A stretch of DNA of 64,000 bases from Bacteroidales bacterium (GTDB lineage Bacteria > Bacteroidota > Bacteroidia > Bacteroidales > P3): positions 1 to 64,000 of the forward strand of contig JAIRNR010000071.1 in the NCBI GenBank assembly GCA_031257915.1, read 5' to 3'. Both the position numbers and the translations under genes were made by a program. Below, one piece after another: positions 1 to 7,550 of the stretch (position 1 is the stretch's first letter; each line of letters opens with the position of its first letter). The notes under the pieces were generated by a model that made no database searches, was not told the origin of the DNA, and saw only the letters and a program-made list of their open reading frames with translations.

Positions 1-1
1 T

Positions 2-583
2 TTAGACAGGTTGTATTTAGAAAAACCGTTTTACGGTATTCGTCGTGTGCGCTGGCAACTTGACAATGAAGGATACCGAATAAACACAAAACGGCTAATT
101 CGTCTAATGCAGACAGTACGTTGGAAAACGCTATATCCCAAACGTAAGACAACCATATCAGATAAGCAAGCATATAAATATCCGTATCTGATAAATGATG
201 TAAATATAACCCATCCGAATCAAGTATGGTCAATAGATATAACTTATATACCAATGAAAAAAGGTTTTATGTATCTATTTGCAGTAATAGATTTGTACTC
301 TCGATACGTTGTGGGCTGGAGTTTGAGCAATACAATGACTGCTGATTGGTGTGCAGATACTCTGCAAACATGTTTTAGCATACATGGCTGTCCGGAAATA
401 ATAAACAGCTATCAAGGCAGTCAATTTACTTCCGACACTTACATCTGATTGTTGAAAGAAAAAAGCATAAAAATAAGTATGGACGGTAAAGGCAGAGCAC
501 AGGATAACATTTATATAGAACGTTTATGGCGGAGTGTAAAACAGAAAAATATTTATATAAGAAAAAGACCATCAAAGAAATAA
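2..583 (+). pseudogene. IS3-family transposase (orfB/integrase core), degraded, cut by window edge
   Basis: The frame is open from the window edge and shows the IS3 OrfB order: an FYGIRRVRWQL-type HTH_21 segment, then an integrase core with the DITYIP, VIDLYSRYVVGWS and QFTSD motifs. A TGA at 446-448 interrupts it. The same frame then continues with LLKEKSIKISMDGKGRAQDN and IERLWRSVKQ, the usual end of the DDE core, to a TAA at 581. The glutamate region is therefore still visible but lies behind the stop. The C-terminal tail after 'WRSVK' is much shorter than in intact OrfB proteins. I read this as a dead transposase. Whether the 5' part and orfA survive lies outside the window. Confidence 0.88.
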
Positions 584-851
584 AGTAGCATAGATGAAAA
601 CAAAAATTAAATTAACTTTACAAAAAATTAACCAGCAAAGATACCACCTTAAAATACTAAAATAATGGTCTAAAAAAAGGGTACACTATAATCATTAACT
701 CTTACATAAAAATAAACAGTGTTAATATAATTTACGGCGATTTTTTGTATTTGTCATCTTTGCTGTTTTTTGCAAAGATAATCACCTTAACCATTGGTCC
801 TAAAATTGGGGTACATTATAACTACGCTTCAAACACAAACAGCAATAAAAT
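584..851. repeat. Gene-free stretch with two IS-end-like sequences
   Basis: No coding region is visible here. Two related segments occur: about 664-692 (atggtct, a run of A, gggtacactata) and 773-822 (caaagataatcacctt, then ttggtcctaaaattgggg and tacattata). The first lies where the right inverted repeat of the adjacent IS3 remnant should be. The second resembles sequences at 13363-13397 (opposite orientation), 51108-51160 and 52254-52300. I infer they are terminal ends of related insertion sequences left after deletion. Confidence 0.55.
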
Positions 852-1658
852 TTAAGGACAGTGCGGTTTACCGTCCCGCGCAGATTTATGCATAATAAAA
901 ATACTCACTTCGTAAAGCATATACACCGGTGCGAAAACGAGCAATAGTGTGAATATATCCGATGTCGGGGTGATGATTGCCGCAACGATAAGCAATACTA
1001 CTATGGCTTTCTTTCTGTGTTTACGCAGAAATTCTGCTTTCAGCATACCTGTTTTTGCAAGAAACCATGCTATCACCGGCATTTCAAATACTGCACCCAT
1101 TAACAGCGATAACATCGTGAGCGTACTCATATAAGACGATAGCGTAATTGTATTTACTACGCTTGTGCTTACTTCATACGTCGCAAGAAATCTGAATGAT
1201 AATGGAAAAATCAAAAAATAATTTAACAGTACACCTGCGTAAAAACAAACACACGAAAAAAATATTACCCGCGCGGAATAACGTCTTTCATTGCTTCGCA
1301 GTGCCGGTGCAATAAAACGAAATAATGTCAGGATGATAAACGGAAACGTTATCAACAGTGCCATATAAAATGCACTGCTTATATGCAATAAGAACGGCGC
1401 AGTAAGATTTACGTTTATTAAATCTACCTTAAAATCGGGCAAACGAAGCGCAGATACATGTATCGTTTCACCGAGAGCAGAAAATAATTTATATGTGATA
1501 AAATCGCTTCTGTGAGGAGCAAGCAGAATATCAAAAAGCAGTGTTTTAAAAGAAAATGCGACAACCATTACGACAAGAAGTACTACTGCTATCCGCCAAA
1601 GTACTCGGCGCAATTCGTCTAAATGTGTCCAAAAAGTTGCCTGACTATTTACCTGCAC
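852..1658 (-). CDS. tatC: Sec-independent protein translocase TatC
   Basis: A 268-residue polytopic inner-membrane protein with the TatC start (FWTHLDELRRVLWRIAVVLL). Six hydrophobic segments are recognisable, as is the family segment near FEMPVIAWFLAKTG. TatC recognises the twin-arginine signal peptide and, with TatA, moves folded proteins across the cytoplasmic membrane. The start codon overlaps the end of tatA by 14 bases, so the two are translationally coupled. It is the last gene of a minus-strand run that also encodes two proteins with twin-arginine motifs, which are probable substrates. Confidence 0.96.
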   Translation of the reverse strand: MQVNSQATFWTHLDELRRVLWRIAVVLLVVMVVAFSFKTLLFDILLAPHRSDFITYKLFSALGETIHVSALRLPDFKVDLINVNLTAPFLLHISSAFYMALLITFPFIILTLFRFIAPALRSNERRYSARVIFFSCVCFYAGVLLNYFLIFPLSFRFLATYEVSTSVVNTITLSSYMSTLTMLSLLMGAVFEMPVIAWFLAKTGMLKAEFLRKHRKKAIVVLLIVAAIITPTSDIFTLLLVFAPVYMLYEVSIFIMHKSARDGKPHCP

Positions 1659-1860
1659 CTTCGTCTGTTTCCGTTTCTTTTACCGCCTCTTTGATTTCAT
1701 CGTCAATGCCTTTGACACCCTCTTTAAAACTTTTCACACCTTTACCCAGCCCGCGCATTAACTCAGGAATTTTTCTGGCACCGAAAAAAAGCAACAATAC
1801 AAATGCGATAAGTATTATCTCAGGCATTCCCAATCCCCCGATTATTCCTAATGTTACCAT
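1645..1860 (-). CDS. tatA: Twin-arginine translocase subunit TatA
   Basis: 71 residues. A short periplasmic N-terminus is followed by one membrane helix (about residues 12-27), the FGARKIPELMRGLGKG hinge and amphipathic helix typical of TatA/TatE, and an acidic, disordered C-terminus. TatA oligomerises to form the passage through which folded substrates cross. No separate tatB is visible, so a minimal TatAC system is likely. The gene lies just upstream of, and overlaps, tatC. The SPFH gene precedes it by 15 bases, suggesting one transcript. Confidence 0.95.
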   Translation of the reverse strand: MVTLGIIGGLGMPEIILIAFVLLLFFGARKIPELMRGLGKGVKSFKEGVKGIDDEIKEAVKETETDEGAGK

Positions 1861-1875
1861 AATTGTTTGATATTT

Positions 1876-2778
1876 TTATTTTGATATTTCGTTAACAGCA
1901 GTCATTGCGGCAACAAGGTCGCTAATCATATTGCTTGCAGCTGTGGGAGTATTGGGCAGCAGTACAAGAGATGAGCGATTGTTTGCGCCAACCGATTGAA
2001 GTGTATCATAGTGTTGCGTTACAACGAGAAGTGCCGACGCTTCCTGTGAATTTATATTTACATCGTGTAACATTTCTACCGATTCTCTTAAACCCTTTGC
2101 AATTTCACGCCGCTGGTCGGCGATACCCTGACCCTGCAATTTCTTACTCTCCGCCTCTGCTTTTGCAACGGCAACTATACGTATGCGCTGTGCCTCCGAT
2201 TCGTATTCGGCAGCGGTACGTTCCCGCTCTGCGGCGTTAATGCGGTTCATTGCATGTTTTACCTGCTCGTCGGGGTCAATGTCGGTAACGAGTGCTTTTA
2301 CGATGTCGTAACCATAACTCTGCATTGCTTCCTGTAACTCGTTTTTAACAGCAACTGCAATATCGTCTTTTCGTACAAAAACATCGTCAAGTTTTAATTT
2401 CGGCACTTCGGCACGAACTACGTCAAATACATACGACGTTATCTGTCCATTCGGTGATTCCAAACGATAGAAAGCGTCCGCAACCTGACTTTTAATAACG
2501 TTGTACTGCACCGACACTTTCATTTTTAGAAAGACATTGTCAAGAGTTTTTGTTTCCACCATAACGTCCAATTGACGTATGCGCAAACTTAAACGGCGCA
2601 CAACACGGTCTATCATAGGAATTTTGAGATGAAGTCCTGCGTGGCGAATTGCAATGAATTTGCCGAAACGCTCAACGATAGCGGCTTCCTGTTGTTTAAC
2701 GGTAAAGAATGATGATAAAAGAAGAATAAAGGCAATAAAGCCTGAAATTGAATAGATAATAATTGCTGCGCTTTCCAT
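1876..2778 (-). CDS. SPFH/Band 7 (stomatin/slipin-like) membrane protein
   Basis: 300 residues. An N-terminal membrane helix (about residues 5-27) is followed by the SPFH/Band 7 domain beginning near VKQQEAAIVERFGKF, with the conserved IPMIDRVVRRLSLRIRQLDV segment. An Ala/Glu-rich coiled-coil region follows (AERERTAAEYESEAQR), then a C-terminal hydrophobic part. Such proteins oligomerise into membrane microdomain scaffolds, often partnering proteases or quality control. No NfeD-type protease is adjacent; instead the gene sits between the iron-sulfur gene and tatA. A -7 element (2802-2809) precedes it, so it may have its own promoter. Confidence 0.9.
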   Translation of the reverse strand: MESAAIIIYSISGFIAFILLLSSFFTVKQQEAAIVERFGKFIAIRHAGLHLKIPMIDRVVRRLSLRIRQLDVMVETKTLDNVFLKMKVSVQYNVIKSQVADAFYRLESPNGQITSYVFDVVRAEVPKLKLDDVFVRKDDIAVAVKNELQEAMQSYGYDIVKALVTDIDPDEQVKHAMNRINAAERERTAAEYESEAQRIRIVAVAKAEAESKKLQGQGIADQRREIAKGLRESVEMLHDVNINSQEASALLVVTQHYDTLQSVGANNRSSLVLLPNTPTAASNMISDLVAAMTAVNEISK

Positions 2779-2801
2779 AGTTGTAAGTTTTTAAATATTG
2801 A

Positions 2802-2833
2802 CAAAGATACGATTAAGTTGAGAGCAATACAAG
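2802..2833 (-). promoter_or_regulatory. Bacteroidota-type promoter for the SPFH-tatAC genes
   Basis: On the minus strand a -7 element TATCTTTG (2802-2809) is preceded after exactly 20 nt by CTTG (2830-2833), matching the TTTG / TAnnTTTG layout. The spacer shares TCTCAACTTAATCG with promoters at 39970-40001, 44057-44088 and 47399-47430. The SPFH start codon is 23 nt downstream. Confidence 0.65.
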
Positions 2834-2916
2834 TGCTTGCATTTGTATTGCCGAAACGGAGTATCTTCATGAGCGCAGCGAATCAAGATACGATTAAGTT
2901 GAGAGCAATACAAGTG
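2802..2916. repeat. Intergenic repeat with two promoter-like copies
   Basis: A 33-34 bp segment occurs twice in direct orientation, at 2802-2835 and 2884-2916, differing by one lost A. The copies flank a segment reading ccgaaacggagtatcttcat then gagcgcagcgaat. The same segment, with the same neighbours, recurs in reverse orientation at about 39885-40001 upstream of pfp. The second copy has TATCTTG instead of TATCTTTG and is probably inactive as a promoter. Confidence 0.75.
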
Positions 2917-2932
2917 GAAAATAAAAATACGA

Positions 2933-4555
2933 TTAAAACCCAAAATCATTTATTTTCATGTCGTCCCGCTCCTCCAGCTTTATCGGAACCGCCTGCTCAT
3001 GAACTTTACTGCCCTCAACGTAAATTGCGCGATAGGGGCGCACCGGACAAATATGTTCGCAACCGCCGCAACCAACGCATATTGAAGTGTCTATTTGCGG
3101 TATTGTCAAACCGTTTTTATAATTAACCATTTTTACTGCCTGTGTAGGGCAGTGTTCCGAACAGGCACCGCAACTTGCTTCATTTTTATAGACAACACAT
3201 CTTTCAAGAATGAATACAACTTTACCGATTTGAGTCAAGTGCTTTTGTTCTTTCGTGAGCGGTTTAAGCGCGTCATTAGGACAGATTTCGGTGCATATTG
3301 TACAGTCGTAGTTGCAAAATCCTTTTTCAAAATCCATAACAGGCTGCATTATTCCGCCGAGTCCGTATTCGAGCATTGCGGGTTTTATCACTCTTGACGG
3401 ACATTTGCTCACGCAAAGATGGCACGATGTACAGTGTCTTTTTAGATGTTCGTGCGACAATGCTCCCGGCGGAGCTATTGGTATTGTTCGTTCGCCGTCT
3501 GTCATGCCGTCTGCTGCACCGTTCGCCGTGTATGTAGCCGCACCCGTTTTCAGGGCGAAAGCCTTTTTGCCGAGCAGTAGCGGTAACACTGCTATTGTTG
3601 CTATAAACTTTCGCCGGGAATTATCAGTTTCTTTTGCGTCCGTTGTTTTTACATCTTTCTTTTCGTATCTAACTTTATATTCAATCGCCTTCACAGAGCA
3701 GTAATCAATGCAATCAAAACAATTTACACAACGGCTGTAATCAATATTTTGTTCTTTGGAGTTTATGCAGTGTGCCTTACATTTCAGTCCGCACGCTCCG
3801 CAATGAGTGCATTTACTTTCGTTAATGCGCATATTGAAAAGCGACACGCGGTTAACCGTTCCTAAAATAGTACCTGTCGGGCAAATACTGCTGCAAAACG
3901 ACCGTCCGTAACGCCACGCCAAAAACGAAATTATAACAAACGTTGCAATGCTCACTGTTAAAGCGAGGATATTGCTTGCATAAATCTCCATTTTATAAAA
4001 AGAGTAGATGCCAAAGGAAGTGAAAATACTCGTTAGAACATTGTTAAAATACAGATAGACCGGGCGAAATATATGTACCGCTATTCTGCTATACGCGCTG
4101 TATGGCTCAACGAGCGAAACAATCCCCGCCCATCCGAATATAACGCCAATGATAAATAATGATAATGTTGCCCACCGCAGCCACGTTTTCGGCTTTCGGT
4201 ATCCGATTTTTTTTACAGGTTTTTTTGCTGTGCCTGCTGTCAGTTTACGCAGGCGGTTTGAAAATTTTTTAATGAATTTTCTATTGTGCAACCAAATAAT
4301 AATATCTTGAAAAATGCCCATTGGACAAAGGATTGAGCAGTAAATCCGCCCAAATAAAAATGTAATGGCGAGTAGTGTTCCAACGATTATAATGCTGTTT
4401 AAAAAAGTGTCGCTATGCCCAAGTACCGCAGGTAAAAATTGCCATTGCGAAAAGCGATAGAAAAGATGAGGAATAAGTCCTGAGAAATCCAAACAATAGA
4501 GCGTCAGGCAAAATGCCGCAACACAAGCAAGTGCAATCCTTATTTTCCTATACAT
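2933..4555 (-). CDS. NapH/NapG-like membrane iron-sulfur protein with internal twin-arginine motif
   Basis: 540 residues. Residues 1-240 form a NapH/NosR-like membrane part with about four helices and two paired-cysteine sites (RIYCSILCPMG near 70, FCSSICPTG near 220). Two cytosolic-type 4Fe-4S sites follow (CTHCGACGLKC at 249-259, CVNCFDCIDYC at 276-286). At 311-331 comes a twin-arginine signal-like stretch, NSRRKFIATIAVLPLLLG. After it are four more cysteine clusters (375-385, 414-425, about 453-469, 493-503) arranged as in NapG. I infer a fusion of NapH and NapG functions, passing electrons from the membrane quinone pool to a partner, possibly the co-transcribed DUF362 protein. No nitrate reductase is nearby, so the electron acceptor is unknown. 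Confidence 0.85.
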   Translation of the reverse strand: MYRKIRIALACVAAFCLTLYCLDFSGLIPHLFYRFSQWQFLPAVLGHSDTFLNSIIIVGTLLAITFLFGRIYCSILCPMGIFQDIIIWLHNRKFIKKFSNRLRKLTAGTAKKPVKKIGYRKPKTWLRWATLSLFIIGVIFGWAGIVSLVEPYSAYSRIAVHIFRPVYLYFNNVLTSIFTSFGIYSFYKMEIYASNILALTVSIATFVIISFLAWRYGRSFCSSICPTGTILGTVNRVSLFNMRINESKCTHCGACGLKCKAHCINSKEQNIDYSRCVNCFDCIDYCSVKAIEYKVRYEKKDVKTTDAKETDNSRRKFIATIAVLPLLLGKKAFALKTGAATYTANGAADGMTDGERTIPIAPPGALSHEHLKRHCTSCHLCVSKCPSRVIKPAMLEYGLGGIMQPVMDFEKGFCNYDCTICTEICPNDALKPLTKEQKHLTQIGKVVFILERCVVYKNEASCGACSEHCPTQAVKMVNYKNGLTIPQIDTSICVGCGGCEHICPVRPYRAIYVEGSKVHEQAVPIKLEERDDMKINDFGF

Positions 4556-4565
4556 TTATACCCCC

Positions 4566-5531
4566 CTACATTCTAATTCTTTTCACATTTAACTTGTCAA
4601 TATTCATCGTGCCGAGACCATGCGCCTGACCATTTGCCAAATGTCCTATATCTTCAAGGGGCATTGTGCGGATTTGGTTGAAAAATTTTGCAGCAGCAGT
4701 ATCAACTGCAACAATATCGCGCGACATAAAAAGTGCCTTGCCGCTTACTACATCAGCCGCACTTTTACCACGCGGTCCGTTATCTTTCATTACGCGATAC
4801 GCATCAACAATATTGAGAGCAGGCTTTTTGTCGAGGGTACACATATCGGCAATACACTGTTGCAAACCGTTGTTGTGAAAATAACGCCTGTCCCAAACTA
4901 TACCCATAAGGTTTTTCATGCTCATGGTCATTTTTGCTCCACCGTGATTTTTAAGAACAGGAACGTTAATCCACACATCGCAATCAAGAATTGCCTGATG
5001 TATTTTTGCCTTTTTCATTATTTTGGCACGCGGCAATTTTATTTCGCGGTAGTAAGATTCATTGTTTGCAGGCATCATGCGTCCGCCTGCTTTTTTTACG
5101 GCTTGGTCGATGCCGCTGTTTTTATAGCATTTTTGCCATTCGTCGCAGGTGTTGTCAAAAACAACAACTTCTTTTGCACCTGCGTCCATACACTGCTTGA
5201 CTATTTCGCCGACAAGTTCGGGGTTCGTGTTACCTGCGAGGTCCGGCGTTTTGTCCCAACCGATATTTGGTTTCACGACAACTTTTTGCCCTTTCTTTAC
5301 AAATGTTGATATACCGCCGAACTCGGCTATCGCTTTTTGGAACATTGCCGCAGGTGTGCCTCCCATTACGGCGACAAGGTCGGGAGCGACTGTTCCAAGT
5401 GCCGCTTCTCCTTCGGCGGCATCTGCTGTTTGCTCAAACCGTTCGGTCAGTACAGTTGTTGCACCGATTGTTTTAACAACTAATGTTGCACCCGCCGCCA
5501 CAACTGACTTTAGAAATGTTCTTCTGTCCAT
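4566..5531 (-). CDS. DUF362 domain protein with Tat signal peptide
   Basis: 321 residues. It begins with a clear twin-arginine signal (DRRTFLKSVVAAGATLVV), so export in folded form by the Tat system is expected. The DUF362 domain follows, with recognisable segments VVVKPNIGWDK, VFDNTCDEWQ and WINVPVLKNHGGAKMTMSMKNLMG, and a C-terminal NIVDAY / DIVAVDTAAAKFF region. DUF362 proteins are often linked to 4Fe-4S ferredoxin modules, but their reaction is not settled. Ten bases separate it from the downstream NapH/NapG-like gene, and tatAC follow, which fits a Tat-dependent redox unit. No cysteine cluster is seen in this protein itself. Confidence 0.9.
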   Translation of the reverse strand: MDRRTFLKSVVAAGATLVVKTIGATTVLTERFEQTADAAEGEAALGTVAPDLVAVMGGTPAAMFQKAIAEFGGISTFVKKGQKVVVKPNIGWDKTPDLAGNTNPELVGEIVKQCMDAGAKEVVVFDNTCDEWQKCYKNSGIDQAVKKAGGRMMPANNESYYREIKLPRAKIMKKAKIHQAILDCDVWINVPVLKNHGGAKMTMSMKNLMGIVWDRRYFHNNGLQQCIADMCTLDKKPALNIVDAYRVMKDNGPRGKSAADVVSGKALFMSRDIVAVDTAAAKFFNQIRTMPLEDIGHLANGQAHGLGTMNIDKLNVKRIRM

Positions 5532-5549
5532 AGTTTTATTTTTTTTATT

Positions 5550-5945
5550 TTACAGGCACCAGTTAAATTTAAAACACTGTTCGTTGTACAAAGCATAATC
5601 TGCATTACCGTTCACGGCAAATGTTTTTATGTTTGCCGAATCAGCAAGCAATTCGCGGGCAAACGCTATTGTCTTGCCGCTTTTTATCCGGTCATCTACT
5701 AATAAAACTCTTTTATCTTTAAAATCAAAATTTATATTCTCAATCAGTTTCGGTTTATCCCATAATGGTTTCTGATTTTCATCTTTCAGGTGAATTTTCA
5801 GCAAATAAACAGGCAGCATTAACCGCTGATTTAATATTGCGGCAGGAATAATGCCGCCATTTGCTATGGCAACAATCATATCAAAATTATTTGCATTTAT
5901 TTTGATTTCACGAAAACGCTGTAATATTTCTTCAAACGGCTTCAT
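5550..5945 (-). CDS. Phosphoribosyltransferase family protein
   Basis: 131 residues, small for the type I PRTase fold. The PRPP-binding loop is clear: VLLVDDRIKSGKT at about residues 80-92, with the two acidic residues and the Gly-Lys-Thr end. An N-terminal DMIVAIANGGIIPA segment matches the PP loop. Members transfer phosphoribosyl groups to or from nucleobases. The hood region that fixes base specificity is too short to assign a substrate; xanthine/guanine-type enzymes are the nearest match. It precedes the DUF362 gene on the same strand, 18 bases away. Confidence 0.8.
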   Translation of the reverse strand: MKPFEEILQRFREIKINANNFDMIVAIANGGIIPAAILNQRLMLPVYLLKIHLKDENQKPLWDKPKLIENINFDFKDKRVLLVDDRIKSGKTIAFARELLADSANIKTFAVNGNADYALYNEQCFKFNWCL

Positions 5946-6010
5946 ACGATTATCAATTTTTCCTGTTTACAAATCAGCACCCTAACGTTCGCGGCCGCAG
6001 GCTTCAAAGT

Positions 6011-6172
6011 TGTTATCGCGGGCTCATGGTCGTCACTGAGGGTTCATGGGGTTCATGGTTGTCACTGCGGGTTCATGGTTGTCGCTGCGGGTTCATAGTT
6101 GTCACTGCGGGTTCATGGTCGTCATTGCGGGTCCATGGTCGTCATTGCGGGTTCACTGTCGTCATTACGGAT
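6011..6172. repeat. Tandem repeat, 20-bp unit, about 8 copies
   Basis: The unit is close to gggttcatggttgtcactgc and repeats with an exact 20-base period from 6061 to 6172. Degenerate and shifted copies run from 6011 to 6060. Variants differ at one to four positions (cgctgc, cattgc, catagt). There are no unique spacers, so it is not a CRISPR. It lies between the phosphoribosyltransferase and the ECF S component genes and is not in a convincing reading frame. Confidence 0.92.
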
Positions 6173-6214
6173 GATTTGACCCGCAATTTTTCTTAACGGC
6201 GGAATGGTAATCGG

Positions 6215-6715
6215 TTATCTTAACACGTACTTCATCAACAAATAGCCGCCGAAAATCTGTATCGTAATGCCGGGATAACCAATTCTGGCGTCTTGCAGAG
6301 CAGCGTACAGTGAGCCTGTATATGCCCATTCAAACGACATCCCCACTATCTGATATGCGACAACGGCAAGCAGTACGCCAAGCAGTGATACTTTGCCGAA
6401 TTTACGCGCTATAAAAGCAGCCGCAAAAGCAAGTGCTGCGCTTTTTATCATTATTGCAGGCAACGATTCCATCGGCGGCATTCCAAAAAGCAACATATTT
6501 GCAAGCGGCGATAAAATGGCTGTGAGCAATCCCACCCAAAAGCCGTATTTATATGCACCGATAAGTGTGAAAAAATAAATCGGTAAAAAGATTAGTCCTC
6601 CTTTCGGAACGAGATGGACTAATTGCGGCAACGCAAGATTTCCGATAATAAATGCAAGGGCGAAAACGTAAGTACGCCATTGCGCAGGCGAATAGTTATA
6701 AGTTGTTTCAGTCAT
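6215..6715 (-). CDS. ECF transporter S-component-like membrane protein
   Basis: 166 residues with about five to six hydrophobic helices and the ECF S-component layout: short helices, a KYGFWVGLLTAILSPLANMLLFGMPP segment in the middle, and a final amphipathic end. S components bind a vitamin or similar micronutrient and dock to a shared EcfAA'T energising module. No EcfA or EcfT gene is in the window, so it would use a shared module elsewhere. The ligand cannot be told from sequence, and no riboswitch was recognised upstream. Confidence 0.75.
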   Translation of the reverse strand: MTETTYNYSPAQWRTYVFALAFIIGNLALPQLVHLVPKGGLIFLPIYFFTLIGAYKYGFWVGLLTAILSPLANMLLFGMPPMESLPAIMIKSAALAFAAAFIARKFGKVSLLGVLLAVVAYQIVGMSFEWAYTGSLYAALQDARIGYPGITIQIFGGYLLMKYVLR

Positions 6716-6730
6716 AGTTATTTATTTGTG

Positions 6731-6878
6731 TACAGCGGTCAGCAGTCAAGACATTTGTATTCACACTGCTTTCCACTGCAATTTATACTTTCATTGCTAA
6801 GCCGTACAGCGGTCAGCAGTCAAGACATTTGTATTCACACCGCTTTCCACTGCAATTTATACTTTCATTGCTAAGCCG
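6731..6878. repeat. 74-bp tandem duplication at the 3' end of sufD
   Basis: Segments 6731-6804 and 6805-6878 are identical except for one base (t versus c in ttcacac[t/c]gctt). The upstream-in-gene copy (6805-6878) encodes the last sufD codons and stop. The other copy lies directly after the stop and is not translated. A single difference implies a recent event. Confidence 0.95.
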
Positions 6879-7550
6879 TCCGGCAACCATATTGTCAATT
6901 TTTTCACGTGTCTGTTCCGATGTAATATGTGATGTGATTTCAGACGCAAACGCCGTCATCAGTAAATTACGTGCGGTTTTTAATGAAAGCCCGCGTTGAC
7001 GCATATAAAAAAGCGCAAGTTCGTCTATCTGCCCTGTTGTTGCACCATGTGAACATTTTACATCGTCTGCATAAATTTCAAGAAACGGTTTTGTTTCACA
7101 TTTTGCTTTTGATGATATTAAAAGATTATGATTGTTTTGCCGCGCTTCTGTTTTTTGAGCATCTTTTTTGATGAAAATACGTCCGTAAAATTTGCCTTGT
7201 GCGCTGTCATCCAATATTCCTTTAAAAAGTTGATTACTGTAAGTGTTTGGGCTGTTATGATACACTTCTATTTCGTTATAAACTTTTTGATGTTTATCTA
7301 TCAGATACAAGCCGTAAATATTTGCTCTTGCATTTTTTGAAATAAGATCTATGTTTATATTGTTCGTTGTTGAGTCGATATTTGACCCGCCGAAATTGAA
7401 AAGGAAAATATCTAACTGTGCATCCGCACCTATTTTTGCCTGCATTGTAATGCCTGTTTCCTGCGCAAAAATAACTACCCGATGCTCATTTGCAGAGAGT
7501 GCGAAATTTAACGGCGATGTGCCGTTATCCGTATAAATGTCTGTCTTCAT
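6813..7550 (-). CDS. sufD: SufD-like Fe-S cluster assembly protein, short form
   Basis: 245 residues matching the right-handed beta-helix and C-terminal part of the SufB/SufD family: a DAQLDIFLFNFGG repeat region, the family segment around ETKPFLEIYADDVKCSHGA, then GLSLKTARNLLMTAFASEI. Related Bacteroidota SufD proteins are usually over 400 residues, so the N-terminal helical region is missing here. The C-terminus ends in a cysteine-rich tail (CSGKRCEYKCLDC). SufD works with SufB and SufC as the scaffold for Fe-S assembly. It overlaps the end of sufC by 26 bases. No upstream coding sequence for the missing N-terminus exists, since sufC occupies that DNA. Confidence 0.85.
   Translation of the reverse strand: MKTDIYTDNGTSPLNFALSANEHRVVIFAQETGITMQAKIGADAQLDIFLFNFGGSNIDSTTNNINIDLISKNARANIYGLYLIDKHQKVYNEIEVYHNSPNTYSNQLFKGILDDSAQGKFYGRIFIKKDAQKTEARQNNHNLLISSKAKCETKPFLEIYADDVKCSHGATTGQIDELALFYMRQRGLSLKTARNLLMTAFASEITSHITSEQTREKIDNMVAGRLSNESINCSGKRCEYKCLDC

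Noticed and set aside
6011-6172. Possible CRISPR array from regular 20-base repeats
   Set aside because: Units are contiguous, with no unique spacers and no cas genes nearby.
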